DNA of 5,925 bases. Origin: Planctomycetaceae bacterium (lineage in GTDB: Bacteria > Planctomycetota > Phycisphaerae > Phycisphaerales > SM1A02). The position numbers and the translations under genes were made by a program. How positions within the stretch are numbered: the stretch's first letter is position 1; the number at the start of each line of letters is the position of its first letter. Positions 1 through 5,842 of this stretch are shown in pieces. The notes beneath the pieces were generated by a model. The model did no database searches, was not told the origin of the DNA, and worked only from the letters and a program-made list of their open reading frames with translations. The stretch covers positions 1 to 5,925 of the forward strand of contig JAIYBS010000041.1 in NCBI GenBank assembly GCA_027488415.1, read 5' to 3'.

Positions 1-579
1 ATCACGCTGCGCCACCTCGACAACATGAACAAGGTCATCCTGGTGACCGGGTGCATGGTCGGCTACGCGTACAGCATGGAGTTCTTCATCGCCTGGTACT
101 CGGGCGCGCTCTACGAGAAGTTCGCGTTCATGAACCGCGCGTTCGGCCAGTACGCGTGGGCCTACTGGATCATGGTCAGCTGCAACGTCATCACGCCGCA
201 GCTCTTCTGGTTCAAGAAGGTCCGCACCAGCATCCCGCTGATGTTCGTGCTGAGCCTCTTCGTCAACGTCGGCATGTGGTTCGAGCGCTTCGTGATCATC
301 GTCACCAGCCTCGCGAACGACTTCCTGCCGACGAGCTGGGACCGGTTCGTCCCGACCTGGGTCGACATCGGCACCATGCTCGGGGCCTTCGGCCTCTTCG
401 GCGTCCTCTTCCTCCTGTTCTGCCGCTTCCTCCCGATGATCGCGATCGCCGAGGTCAAGTCCGTCATGCCGCAGGCCGACCCGCACTGGGAAGGCTGGGG
501 ACACGGGCACGGCCACGGCGCCGGCGCGCATTCCGCCGCCGCGCACGAGCCGGGCGAGTCCGGCAGCCGTTCCGCCTGA
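1..579 (+). CDS. actC: Alternative complex III subunit ActC (NrfD/PsrC-like), C-terminal part
   Basis: The reading frame is open from the first base, so this is the last 192 residues of a longer protein whose start lies upstream. ActC is one of two NrfD/polysulfide-reductase-type membrane subunits of ACIII, which oxidises quinol in the cytoplasmic membrane. I see four strongly hydrophobic segments (roughly window residues 11-34, 53-70, 79-107 and 120-150), fitting the last helices of the usual ten. Family-typical stretches include TPQLFWFKKV, the helix around NVGMWFERFVIIVTSL with its buried Glu-Arg pair, and the following DFLPTSW loop. After the last helix comes a hydrophilic tail of about 35 residues with six histidines spread through a Gly/Ala-rich stretch (coding 484-546). 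The gene is followed after 55 bases by actD. The family call is firm; the choice of ActC over ActF rests on gene order and on a clearer ActF downstream. Confidence 0.9.
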   Translation: MTLRHLDNMNKVILVTGCMVGYAYSMEFFIAWYSGALYEKFAFMNRAFGQYAWAYWIMVSCNVITPQLFWFKKVRTSIPLMFVLSLFVNVGMWFERFVIIVTSLANDFLPTSWDRFVPTWVDIGTMLGAFGLFGVLFLLFCRFLPMIAIAEVKSVMPQADPHWEGWGHGHGHGAGAHSAAAHEPGESGSRSA

Positions 580-593
580 TGCGCGGAGAGAGA

Positions 594-617
594 CGACCGG
601 ATCGCAGTCGACCGGAT
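594..617. repeat. Short direct repeat in the actC-actD gap
   Basis: The 9-base word CGACCGGAT occurs at 594-602 and again at 609-617, a 15-base period, in the 55-base gap between actC and actD. It could be a small regulatory element, a duplication remnant, or chance in GC-rich DNA. Nothing else in the gap supports a function. Confidence 0.3.
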
Positions 618-623
618 TTCAAC

Positions 624-627
624 GGAG
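624..627 (+). promoter_or_regulatory. Ribosome binding site of actD
   Basis: GGAG lies 7 bases before the ATG at 635 and supports that start codon. Confidence 0.6.
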
Positions 628-634
628 ACCACCG

Positions 635-1252
635 ATGACCACCATCGCCACCGACACCAAGACCGCCGCCGCCGTGCAGGCCCCCGCCCGCACCAGCTGC
701 CTGCTGGCCGAGTTCGAGAACCCGGCGCAGCTCCTGCACGCCGCCGAGGTCATCCGCGACAAGGGCTACCGCTACTGGGACTGCCACACGCCGTTCCCGG
801 TGCACGGCCTCGACCAGGCCATGGGCGTGCAGCGCACGATCCTGCCCGTGCTCGTGTTCTTCGCGGGCGCCGCCGGCTGCACGACGGGACTCCTGCTGCA
901 GCTCTTCACCAACTCGTTCGGATTCACGATCTGGGCGATGGTGTGGGTCACCGGCTACCCGTTCCTCATCTCGGGCAAGCCCGCGCTCAGCATCCCCGCG
1001 TTCATCCCCGTGATGTTCGAGCTCACGATCCTGTTCAGCGCGCTGAGCACCGTGGGCCTGATGCTCCTCATGAACCACCTGCCGCGCCACCACCACCCGC
1101 TCTTCACGAGCGACCGGTTCCGCCGCGCGTCCGACGACCGCTTCTTCATCTCCATCGAGGCGCGCGACCCGCGCTTCTACCGCAGCAAGACCGAGGCCGA
1201 CCTGAAGGCCGCGGGCGCCGTGGCCGTCGAGGCCGTGAACGAGGAAGACTGA
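635..1252 (+). CDS. actD: Alternative complex III subunit ActD (DUF3341 family)
   Basis: A 205-residue protein of the DUF3341 family, the small integral-membrane subunit of ACIII; it carries no cofactor and is structural. The family pattern is complete: a soluble N-terminal region with LLAEFENPAQLLHAAEVIRDKGY (residues 23-45), the hallmark FPVHGLDQAMG (54-64), a first membrane helix at about 68-91, a loop ending in GKPALSIPAFIPV (114-126), a second helix at about 124-147, then LPRHHHPLF (149-157) and DDRFFISIEARDP (167-179). The start at 635 has a good GGAG. The first ~18 residues are Thr/Ala-rich and poorly conserved-looking. The stretch between the two helices (92-112) is itself fairly hydrophobic. 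The stop is only 2 bases before the actE start, which implies translational coupling. Confidence 0.93.
   Translation: MTTIATDTKTAAAVQAPARTSCLLAEFENPAQLLHAAEVIRDKGYRYWDCHTPFPVHGLDQAMGVQRTILPVLVFFAGAAGCTTGLLLQLFTNSFGFTIWAMVWVTGYPFLISGKPALSIPAFIPVMFELTILFSALSTVGLMLLMNHLPRHHHPLFTSDRFRRASDDRFFISIEARDPRFYRSKTEADLKAAGAVAVEAVNEED
1241..1247 (+). promoter_or_regulatory. Ribosome binding site of actE inside the end of actD
   Basis: GAGGAAG overlaps the last codons of actD and sits 7 bases before the ATG at 1255. It decides the actE start against the much longer upstream open frame beginning at 943. Confidence 0.65.
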
Positions 1253-1254
1253 AC

Positions 1255-1905
1255 ATGCCGAAGCTCCCCCGCATCCTCGTCTACTCGCTGCTCGTCGCGG
1301 GCTGCCTGGCGCTCATCCCGCCGGTGGTGTTCGCCCGCATGCGCGCGACGCCGAGCCCGAACCGTCCGATCCACATCTTCTGGGACATGGACTTCCAGCC
1401 GAAGTTCAAGACCCAGGTCGCGAACCCGCTCTTCGCCGACGGCCGCGCCATGCGCGCGCCGGTGCAGGGCACCGCGGGCCGCGGCGAGGCCTACGCCGAC
1501 GCGCACCTCTACGAGGGCGTGGTCGACGGGCAGTGGGCGACCGCGCTCCCCGCGGCCGTCACGATGGACGCCGAGACCCTCGAGCGCGGCCAGCAGCGCT
1601 TCAACATCTACTGCTCCGCCTGCCACGGCTACGCGGGCTTCGGCGACGGCGCCGTCAACCAGCGCGCGATGGAGCTCGTCTCCAACGCGACCGGTCCCGT
1701 GAACGGCACCCAGTGGGTGGCCGCCAAGAGCCTGCACGACGAGACCACGCGCAACCAGCCCGTGGGCCAGCTCTTCAACACCATCACGCACGGCATCCGC
1801 AACATGGCCGGCTACGGCGCGCAGATCAGCACCGAGGACCGCTGGGCGATCGCGGCCTACGTGAAGGCGCTCCAGCTCAGCCAGGACGCCGGCGCCGCCA
1901 ACTGA
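1255..1905 (+). CDS. actE: Alternative complex III subunit ActE, monoheme cytochrome c
   Basis: A 216-residue periplasmic c-type cytochrome that carries one heme and acts in electron exit from ACIII. The N-terminus is a short signal peptide with the lipobox-like VAGC at residues 14-17, so a lipid-anchored mature protein starting at Cys17 is likely; lipid-anchored ActE has been described in other ACIII complexes. Next come the family segment DMDFQPKFKTQ (44-54) and the motif FADGRAMRAPVQGTAGRGE (60-78). The heme site CSACH is at 120-124 (Cys120, Cys123, His124 axial), and the likely distal ligand is Met184 in the GIRNMAGYGAQI segment (180-191). The usual MP after the distal Met is MA here. The helix EDRWAIAAYVKALQ (194-207) closes the cytochrome fold. 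I chose the start at 1255 because of its ribosome site and signal peptide; the open frame extends upstream to 943 but only as a shadow of actD. Confidence 0.93.
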   Translation: MPKLPRILVYSLLVAGCLALIPPVVFARMRATPSPNRPIHIFWDMDFQPKFKTQVANPLFADGRAMRAPVQGTAGRGEAYADAHLYEGVVDGQWATALPAAVTMDAETLERGQQRFNIYCSACHGYAGFGDGAVNQRAMELVSNATGPVNGTQWVAAKSLHDETTRNQPVGQLFNTITHGIRNMAGYGAQISTEDRWAIAAYVKALQLSQDAGAAN

Positions 1906-1945
1906 CCGAACCCGAACGCGACCCATTCGCAAGGCCCACGACGAC

Positions 1946-3247
1946 ATGGCCCACGACCACCACCACGCGCCCGACCTCTCCGCGGGCAACCTCACCGGAC
2001 ACAAGCTCGGCGCGCACTCGCGCAACCTCGGCATCGCCGCGGTCGCGCTGCTCGCCGTCGGCGCCTGGCTCGGCTACCGCTCCGGCGACGCCGGCCACTT
2101 TGCCCGCGCCTACCTCGTGGCGATGGTGTTCGGCTTCGCCATCTGCCTCGGCGGCCTGTTCTTCGTCACGGTGCAGCACCTGACCCGCGCCGGCTGGAGC
2201 GTGGTCGTGCGTCGCCCGGCCGAGGCGCTCGCCCAGAACCTGCGCTGGATGTGGATCCTCTTCCTCCCGATCGCGTGGATGGGCTGGAAGGGCACGCTCG
2301 TCGACCTGTACCCGTGGGCGGACCTCGCCGTGCTCGCCAGCGTGTCGGAGGCGGAGGCGAAGCTCGTCGCCAACAAGGCCGGCTTCCTCAACCAGAAGTT
2401 CTTCTTCGTCCGCGCCGCGATCTACCTCGCGGTGTGGGCCGGCCTCGGCGCCTTCTTCTGGGGCGCGAGCACCCGCCAGGACCGCACCGGCGAGGTCGCC
2501 ATCACCGAGACCCAGCGCAAGTGGGCCGGACCGGCGATGATCCTCTTCGGCCTCTCGACCACCTTCGCGTCCTTCGACTGGATCATGAGCCTGTCGCCGG
2601 CGTGGTTCAGCACGATGTTCGGCGTGTACTTCTTCGCGCTCTGCGCGACCTGCGGCCTCAGCGTCATGACGCTCGTCCTGCTCCGCCTGCAGCGCGACGG
2701 CCAGCTCCGCGGCATCGTGACCCCCGAGCACTACCAGGACCTCGGCAAGATGCTGTTCGCCTTCGGCATCGTGTTCTGGGCGTACATCGCCTTCAGCCAG
2801 TTCATGCTGATCTGGTACGGCAACCTGCCCGAGGAGACCGCGTGGTACCTGCCGCGCCAGGTCGGCGGCTGGCTGTGGCTGAGCTGGGCGCTCCTCTTCG
2901 GCCACTTCGTCTTCCCCTTCGTCTTCCTGATCTCGCGCTGGCCGAAGCGCTGGCCGTCGACCCTCGCGGTCGGCTGCGCCTGGATGCTCCTCTTCGGCTT
3001 CCTCGACGTCTTCTACCTGGTCATGCCGCACATTCCGCATGACCTCGGCGAGTACGCCACCTACGGCGAGTTCGCCGCGAAGCACGCCTCCGACTCCACG
3101 CACCTCGCGGACCCGGCCCTGCTGTGCATGACCGCCGGCGTCCTCCTCCTCGTCCTCTCGGGAACGGCGCGCGCCCTCAAGGGCCAGTCGCTCCTCGCCC
3201 TGCGCGATCCGTCGCTCGGCGAGAGCCTCGCGTTCCAGAACATGTGA
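1946..3247 (+). CDS. actF: Alternative complex III subunit ActF (NrfD-like membrane subunit)
   Basis: A 433-residue polytopic membrane protein, the second NrfD-like subunit of ACIII and paralogue of ActC. About ten hydrophobic helices are visible (roughly residues 28-44, 55-76, 99-116, 152-172, 195-214, 218-245, 265-290, 306-330, 337-360, 388-408). ActF hallmarks are clear: FASFDWIMSLSPAWFSTMFG (207-226), AYIAFSQFMLIWYGNLPEE (279-297) followed by AWY, and a late PHIPHD loop (361-366). The long loop between helices 3 and 4 (117-151) is soluble. The N-terminus is histidine-rich (MAHDHHHAPD). The ATG at 1946 has only a weak purine stretch (AAGG, 1931-1934) before it, and the 40-base gap to actE holds nothing recognisable. 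The gene precedes a small unnamed membrane-protein gene, the usual place where Act operons change to accessory or oxidase genes. Confidence 0.93.
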   Translation: MAHDHHHAPDLSAGNLTGHKLGAHSRNLGIAAVALLAVGAWLGYRSGDAGHFARAYLVAMVFGFAICLGGLFFVTVQHLTRAGWSVVVRRPAEALAQNLRWMWILFLPIAWMGWKGTLVDLYPWADLAVLASVSEAEAKLVANKAGFLNQKFFFVRAAIYLAVWAGLGAFFWGASTRQDRTGEVAITETQRKWAGPAMILFGLSTTFASFDWIMSLSPAWFSTMFGVYFFALCATCGLSVMTLVLLRLQRDGQLRGIVTPEHYQDLGKMLFAFGIVFWAYIAFSQFMLIWYGNLPEETAWYLPRQVGGWLWLSWALLFGHFVFPFVFLISRWPKRWPSTLAVGCAWMLLFGFLDVFYLVMPHIPHDLGEYATYGEFAAKHASDSTHLADPALLCMTAGVLLLVLSGTARALKGQSLLALRDPSLGESLAFQNM

Positions 3248-3267
3248 TCCGCGCACGTCACCGCACC

Positions 3268-3271
3268 GGAG
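3268..3271 (+). promoter_or_regulatory. Ribosome binding site of the 141-residue protein
   Basis: GGAG lies 6 bases before the ATG at 3278. It supports this small reading frame as a translated gene. Confidence 0.6.
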
Positions 3272-3277
3272 CCAACG

Positions 3278-3703
3278 ATGTCCACCGCAACGCAGCAGAA
3301 CGAGTTCGAGACCTCCACCGGCGTCCTCTGGGACGATCCGGAGGCGGGCAAGACCTGGCTGGTCTCGCTCATGGGCGTGATCATCCTGACCGCGCTCGTG
3401 ATCGCGCTCAGCGTCATGTACTTCCGCACCGAGGCGACCGAGGTCGAGGCGAAGGTGATCGCGCCCGAGTACCTCGCGCTGAAGGAACTCAAGGCGAAGC
3501 AGCTCGACCTGCTGGCCTCGAAGGGCACCTACTCGGTCGAGGTCAACGGCAAGCAGGTGCAGCGCAGCCGGATCCCGGTTGCCGACGCCATGCGGATGAT
3601 GGCCGGAAATCCCGCGCTGGCGATGCCCGCCGCGGACTCGAAGCCCGCCCCCGCGCCGGCGCCCGCTCCGGCCGCTGCGCCCGCCCCCGCCCCGAAGCAG
3701 TGA
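3278..3703 (+). CDS. Small single-span membrane protein of unknown function in the ACIII-oxidase operon
   Basis: A 141-residue protein that I cannot assign to a named subunit. In order: a soluble N-terminus with WDDPEAGKTW (18-27); one strong membrane helix at about 27-49; a charged, probably helical segment (50-80) containing APEYLALKELKAKQLDLL; a short module around GTYSVEVNGKQVQ (83-95) leading into SRIPVADAMRMM (97-108); and a Pro/Ala tail (117-139) ending in KQ. The part after the helix resembles a motif I remember from small proteins beside SCO and cox genes in other bacteria, of the form tyrosine, short turn, then RIPI-x-x-AM-x-L; this is recollection, not a search result. The good ribosome site, tight spacing to actF (30 bases) and sco (19 bases), and matching codon use argue for a real gene. 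The position suggests an accessory subunit or assembly factor of ACIII or the caa3 oxidase. No heme or obvious metal motif is present. Confidence 0.8.
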   Translation: MSTATQQNEFETSTGVLWDDPEAGKTWLVSLMGVIILTALVIALSVMYFRTEATEVEAKVIAPEYLALKELKAKQLDLLASKGTYSVEVNGKQVQRSRIPVADAMRMMAGNPALAMPAADSKPAPAPAPAPAAAPAPAPKQ

Positions 3704-3722
3704 TCGTTCCTACTGTTTGCAG

Positions 3723-4595
3723 ATGAGCTTCCTCCGTCCCATCCTCGCCTCGCTCGCCGCGTTCGCCTGCACGGCGTCGCTGTCGGCGCAGGTCAAGGTC
3801 GGCGGCGGATACGAGCCCGCGGCGCCGACGGCCGACGCGGATCCCGCGCTCGAGGGCGTGACGATCATCGACAAGCTCGACTCGCAGGTGCCGCTCGACG
3901 CGACGTTCCGCGACGAGCGCGGCCGCGAGGTCTCGTTCCGCGAGGTGCTGCCCAAGGACCGCCCCGCGATCCTGCAGATCGGCTACATGCGCTGCCCGAT
4001 GCTCTGCAGCCTGGTGATGAACGCGCTGGTTCGCGGCATCCAGGGCGTGGACTGGACGGTCGGCGAGCAGTACGACGTGATCAGCCTCTCGGTCAACCCG
4101 GCCGAGGGACCCGACCTCGCCGAGGGCAAGAAGGCCGGCTACGTCGCGGAGTACGGCCGCCCGAAGTCGGCGCCCGGCTGGCACTTCCTGACCGGCGAGG
4201 AATCGCAGATCCGTCGCGTCACCGACGCGGTCGGCTTCGAGTACCGGCTGCAGGAGAACGGCGAGTACTCGCACGCCGCGGGCGTGTTCGTGCTGACGCC
4301 GGACGGCCGCCTCAGCCGCGTCCTCTATGGCGTGAAGTACCAGCCCGCCGACGTGCGGATGGCGCTCCTCGAGGCCTCGCAGGGCAAGATCGGCACGACC
4401 CTCGACCGCATCATCCTCTGGTGCCACATGTACGACGCGCAGGCCGGCGGCTACGTGGTGCTCGCCATGCGCGTCATGCAGATCGGCGGCGCGCTGACCC
4501 TCGCGGTGCTCGGCGGCGGCCTCGGATGGTTCTGGTGGCGCGAGGCTCGCTCGCGCCGGCTCGCACCCCCCACGGAAGCGGGAGCCGCTCGCTGA
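3723..4595 (+). CDS. SCO1/SenC family copper chaperone for cytochrome c oxidase
   Basis: A 290-residue SCO-type thioredoxin-fold protein that inserts copper into the CuA site of oxidase subunit II. The copper motif CPMLC (Cys91, Cys95) sits in GYMRCPMLCSLVMNAL, and the third ligand His184 is in EYSHAAGVFVLTPDG (181-195). The N-terminus is a Sec-type signal (about 1-22, ending SLSAQ). Unlike classic SCO proteins with an N-terminal anchor, this one has a C-terminal extension: LEASQGKIGTTLDRIILWCH (216-235), then a hydrophobic helix (about 246-271) followed by a basic tail, so the catalytic domain would face the periplasm from a C-terminal anchor. This layout is, as I recall, common for SCO proteins in Act operons. 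I chose the ATG at 3723; an in-frame TTG at 3717 adds two residues. Neither has a recognisable ribosome site, so translation may be coupled to the gene 19 bases upstream. Confidence 0.92.
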   Translation: MSFLRPILASLAAFACTASLSAQVKVGGGYEPAAPTADADPALEGVTIIDKLDSQVPLDATFRDERGREVSFREVLPKDRPAILQIGYMRCPMLCSLVMNALVRGIQGVDWTVGEQYDVISLSVNPAEGPDLAEGKKAGYVAEYGRPKSAPGWHFLTGEESQIRRVTDAVGFEYRLQENGEYSHAAGVFVLTPDGRLSRVLYGVKYQPADVRMALLEASQGKIGTTLDRIILWCHMYDAQAGGYVVLAMRVMQIGGALTLAVLGGGLGWFWWREARSRRLAPPTEAGAAR

Positions 4596-4627
4596 GCGAC
4601 CCCGACAACCCAAGACACGGATCACCC

Positions 4628-5782
4628 ATGCTCACCTCTCTCCAGTCGATCAACCTCGCAGCCACCAAGGCACTCGCGCTCGCCGCGTCCGCCCAGGCCG
4701 GGCAGGCCGGGCCGACCCCGCCGACCTTCTGGATGCCCAAGGGCGCGTCGACCATCGCGCCCGGCGTCGACCACACGCTCGACGTCATCAACTGGATCTG
4801 CTACTTCTTCTTCGCGCTGGTCGTCGTGCTGACCGCGGTGTTCGCGGTCAAGTACCGCCACCGCAAGGGCGAGCGCTTCGGCAGCGACCACCCGCACCAC
4901 AACACGCCGCTCGAGCTGTTCTGGACGATCGTGCCCACCATCCTGGTGATCGGCATCTTCGTCGTCGGCTTCCGCAGCTACCTCGACATCTACACCGCGC
5001 CGAAGAACGCGTTCGACATCAAGGTCACCGCGCAGAAGTGGGCGTGGAGCTTCCAGTACCCCAACGGCGCGCAGTCCGACGACCTCTACGTCCCGGCCGG
5101 CAAGCCGGTGCGCCTCGTCCTCCGCTCGAGCGACGTGCTGCACTCGCTCTACATCCCGGACTTCCGCGTGAAGCGCGACATCGTCCCGGGCCGCTACACG
5201 TACGCGTGGTTCCAGTGCGACTACCCGACCGGCATGCCCGGCAAGGACGTCCGCGACCCGAACGCGAAGACCGTCGAGGGCGCGCTCGACGCCGCCCAGG
5301 CGCACGCGCTCTTCTGCACCGAGTACTGCGGCACCGGCCACTCCAAGATGAACCGCTACGTCTACGTCCTCGACGAGGCGTCGTTCAACCAGTGGATGGT
5401 CGACCAGAGCCAGTGGATCGACAAGATCCCGGAGGAGGAGCTCTACTTCAAGGCCGGCCCCAAGATCTTCGGTCGCTGCGTGCAGTGCCACAGCCTCGAC
5501 GGCTCCAACGGCATCGGCCCGACCTGGAAGGGCATCGTCGACCGCGTGAAGGCCTACCCCTTCGTCGGCGAGGGCAAGAAGTACGCCACCTACCAGGACT
5601 ACATCCGGACCTCGATCCTCGCGCCCGGCGACTACGTCGTCCCGCCGTACGCGAACGCCATGCCCACCTTCAAGGGCCAGCTGAACGACAAGGCCATCGA
5701 CGCCGTCATCGGCTACATGGAGCACCTCGACGAGTTCGACCCCAAGACCGGCAAGTACCTCAAGGCCGACGCGGCCAAGTGA
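4628..5782 (+). CDS. coxB: Cytochrome c oxidase subunit II with fused cytochrome c domain (caa3 type)
   Basis: A 384-residue oxidase subunit that receives electrons and passes them via CuA to subunit I. The N-terminus (1-28) is hydrophobic and Ala-rich, probably a signal peptide. Two membrane helices follow (about 52-75 and 97-118), with HNTPLELFWTIVP (91-103) between them. The cupredoxin domain has the aromatic patch WAWSFQYPNG (138-147), VLHSLYIPDFRVKRDIVPGR (170-189) with CuA ligand His172, and CTEYCGTGHSKM (230-241) with Cys230, Glu232, Cys234, His238 and Met241, so the CuA site is intact. A C-terminal cytochrome c domain carries CVQCH (284-288) and the likely distal Met345 in ANAMPTF. 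A loop of 40 residues separates Arg189 from Cys230, longer than in ordinary subunit II. The ATG at 4628 has a weak CGGA 6 bases upstream; the open frame upstream of it only shadows sco. Confidence 0.96.
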   Translation: MLTSLQSINLAATKALALAASAQAGQAGPTPPTFWMPKGASTIAPGVDHTLDVINWICYFFFALVVVLTAVFAVKYRHRKGERFGSDHPHHNTPLELFWTIVPTILVIGIFVVGFRSYLDIYTAPKNAFDIKVTAQKWAWSFQYPNGAQSDDLYVPAGKPVRLVLRSSDVLHSLYIPDFRVKRDIVPGRYTYAWFQCDYPTGMPGKDVRDPNAKTVEGALDAAQAHALFCTEYCGTGHSKMNRYVYVLDEASFNQWMVDQSQWIDKIPEEELYFKAGPKIFGRCVQCHSLDGSNGIGPTWKGIVDRVKAYPFVGEGKKYATYQDYIRTSILAPGDYVVPPYANAMPTFKGQLNDKAIDAVIGYMEHLDEFDPKTGKYLKADAAK

Positions 5783-5828
5783 CGCGCGCCCGGCACACGC
5801 TGATTCGCTGACCTCACGCAGCACGCAC

Positions 5829-5834
5829 AGGAAG
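5829..5834 (+). promoter_or_regulatory. Ribosome binding site of the gene starting at 5843
   Basis: AGGAAG lies 8 bases before the ATG at 5843. It is the strongest Shine-Dalgarno-like site in the window and marks the start of the truncated last gene. Confidence 0.7.
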
Positions 5835-5842
5835 TACCACCC

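Noticed and set aside
943..1254. Upstream in-frame extension of actE
   Set aside because: The extra residues overlap actD in another frame and are His/Pro/Arg-rich. The ATG at 1255 has a ribosome site and starts a signal peptide.
1906..1945. Possible regulatory site in the actE-actF gap
   Set aside because: Only a short CCGAACCCGAACG near-repeat is present, which is too short and too ordinary for this base composition.
1877..3256. Minus-strand open frame of 459 codons opposite actF
   Set aside because: The translation is Arg/Glu/Ala/Gly-rich with no membrane segment or known motif. It is the expected shadow of a GC-rich gene whose plus-strand product is clearly ActF.
3543..4625. Minus-strand open frame of 360 codons opposite sco
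   Set aside because: Its composition is typical of GC-rich antisense frames, and the plus strand carries an intact SCO protein with all copper ligands.
4421..4627. Upstream in-frame extension of coxB into sco
   Set aside because: It reads the sco sequence in a different frame and is Arg-rich. The ATG at 4628 starts a hydrophobic signal-like segment.
4622..5824. Minus-strand open frame of 400 codons opposite coxB
   Set aside because: It covers almost exactly the antisense of coxB, has low-complexity Val/Glu/Arg/Asp composition, and shows no recognisable domain.
5783..5842. Possible terminator between coxB and the last gene
   Set aside because: I found no stable stem followed by a T-run in these 60 bases, and a strong ribosome site follows.
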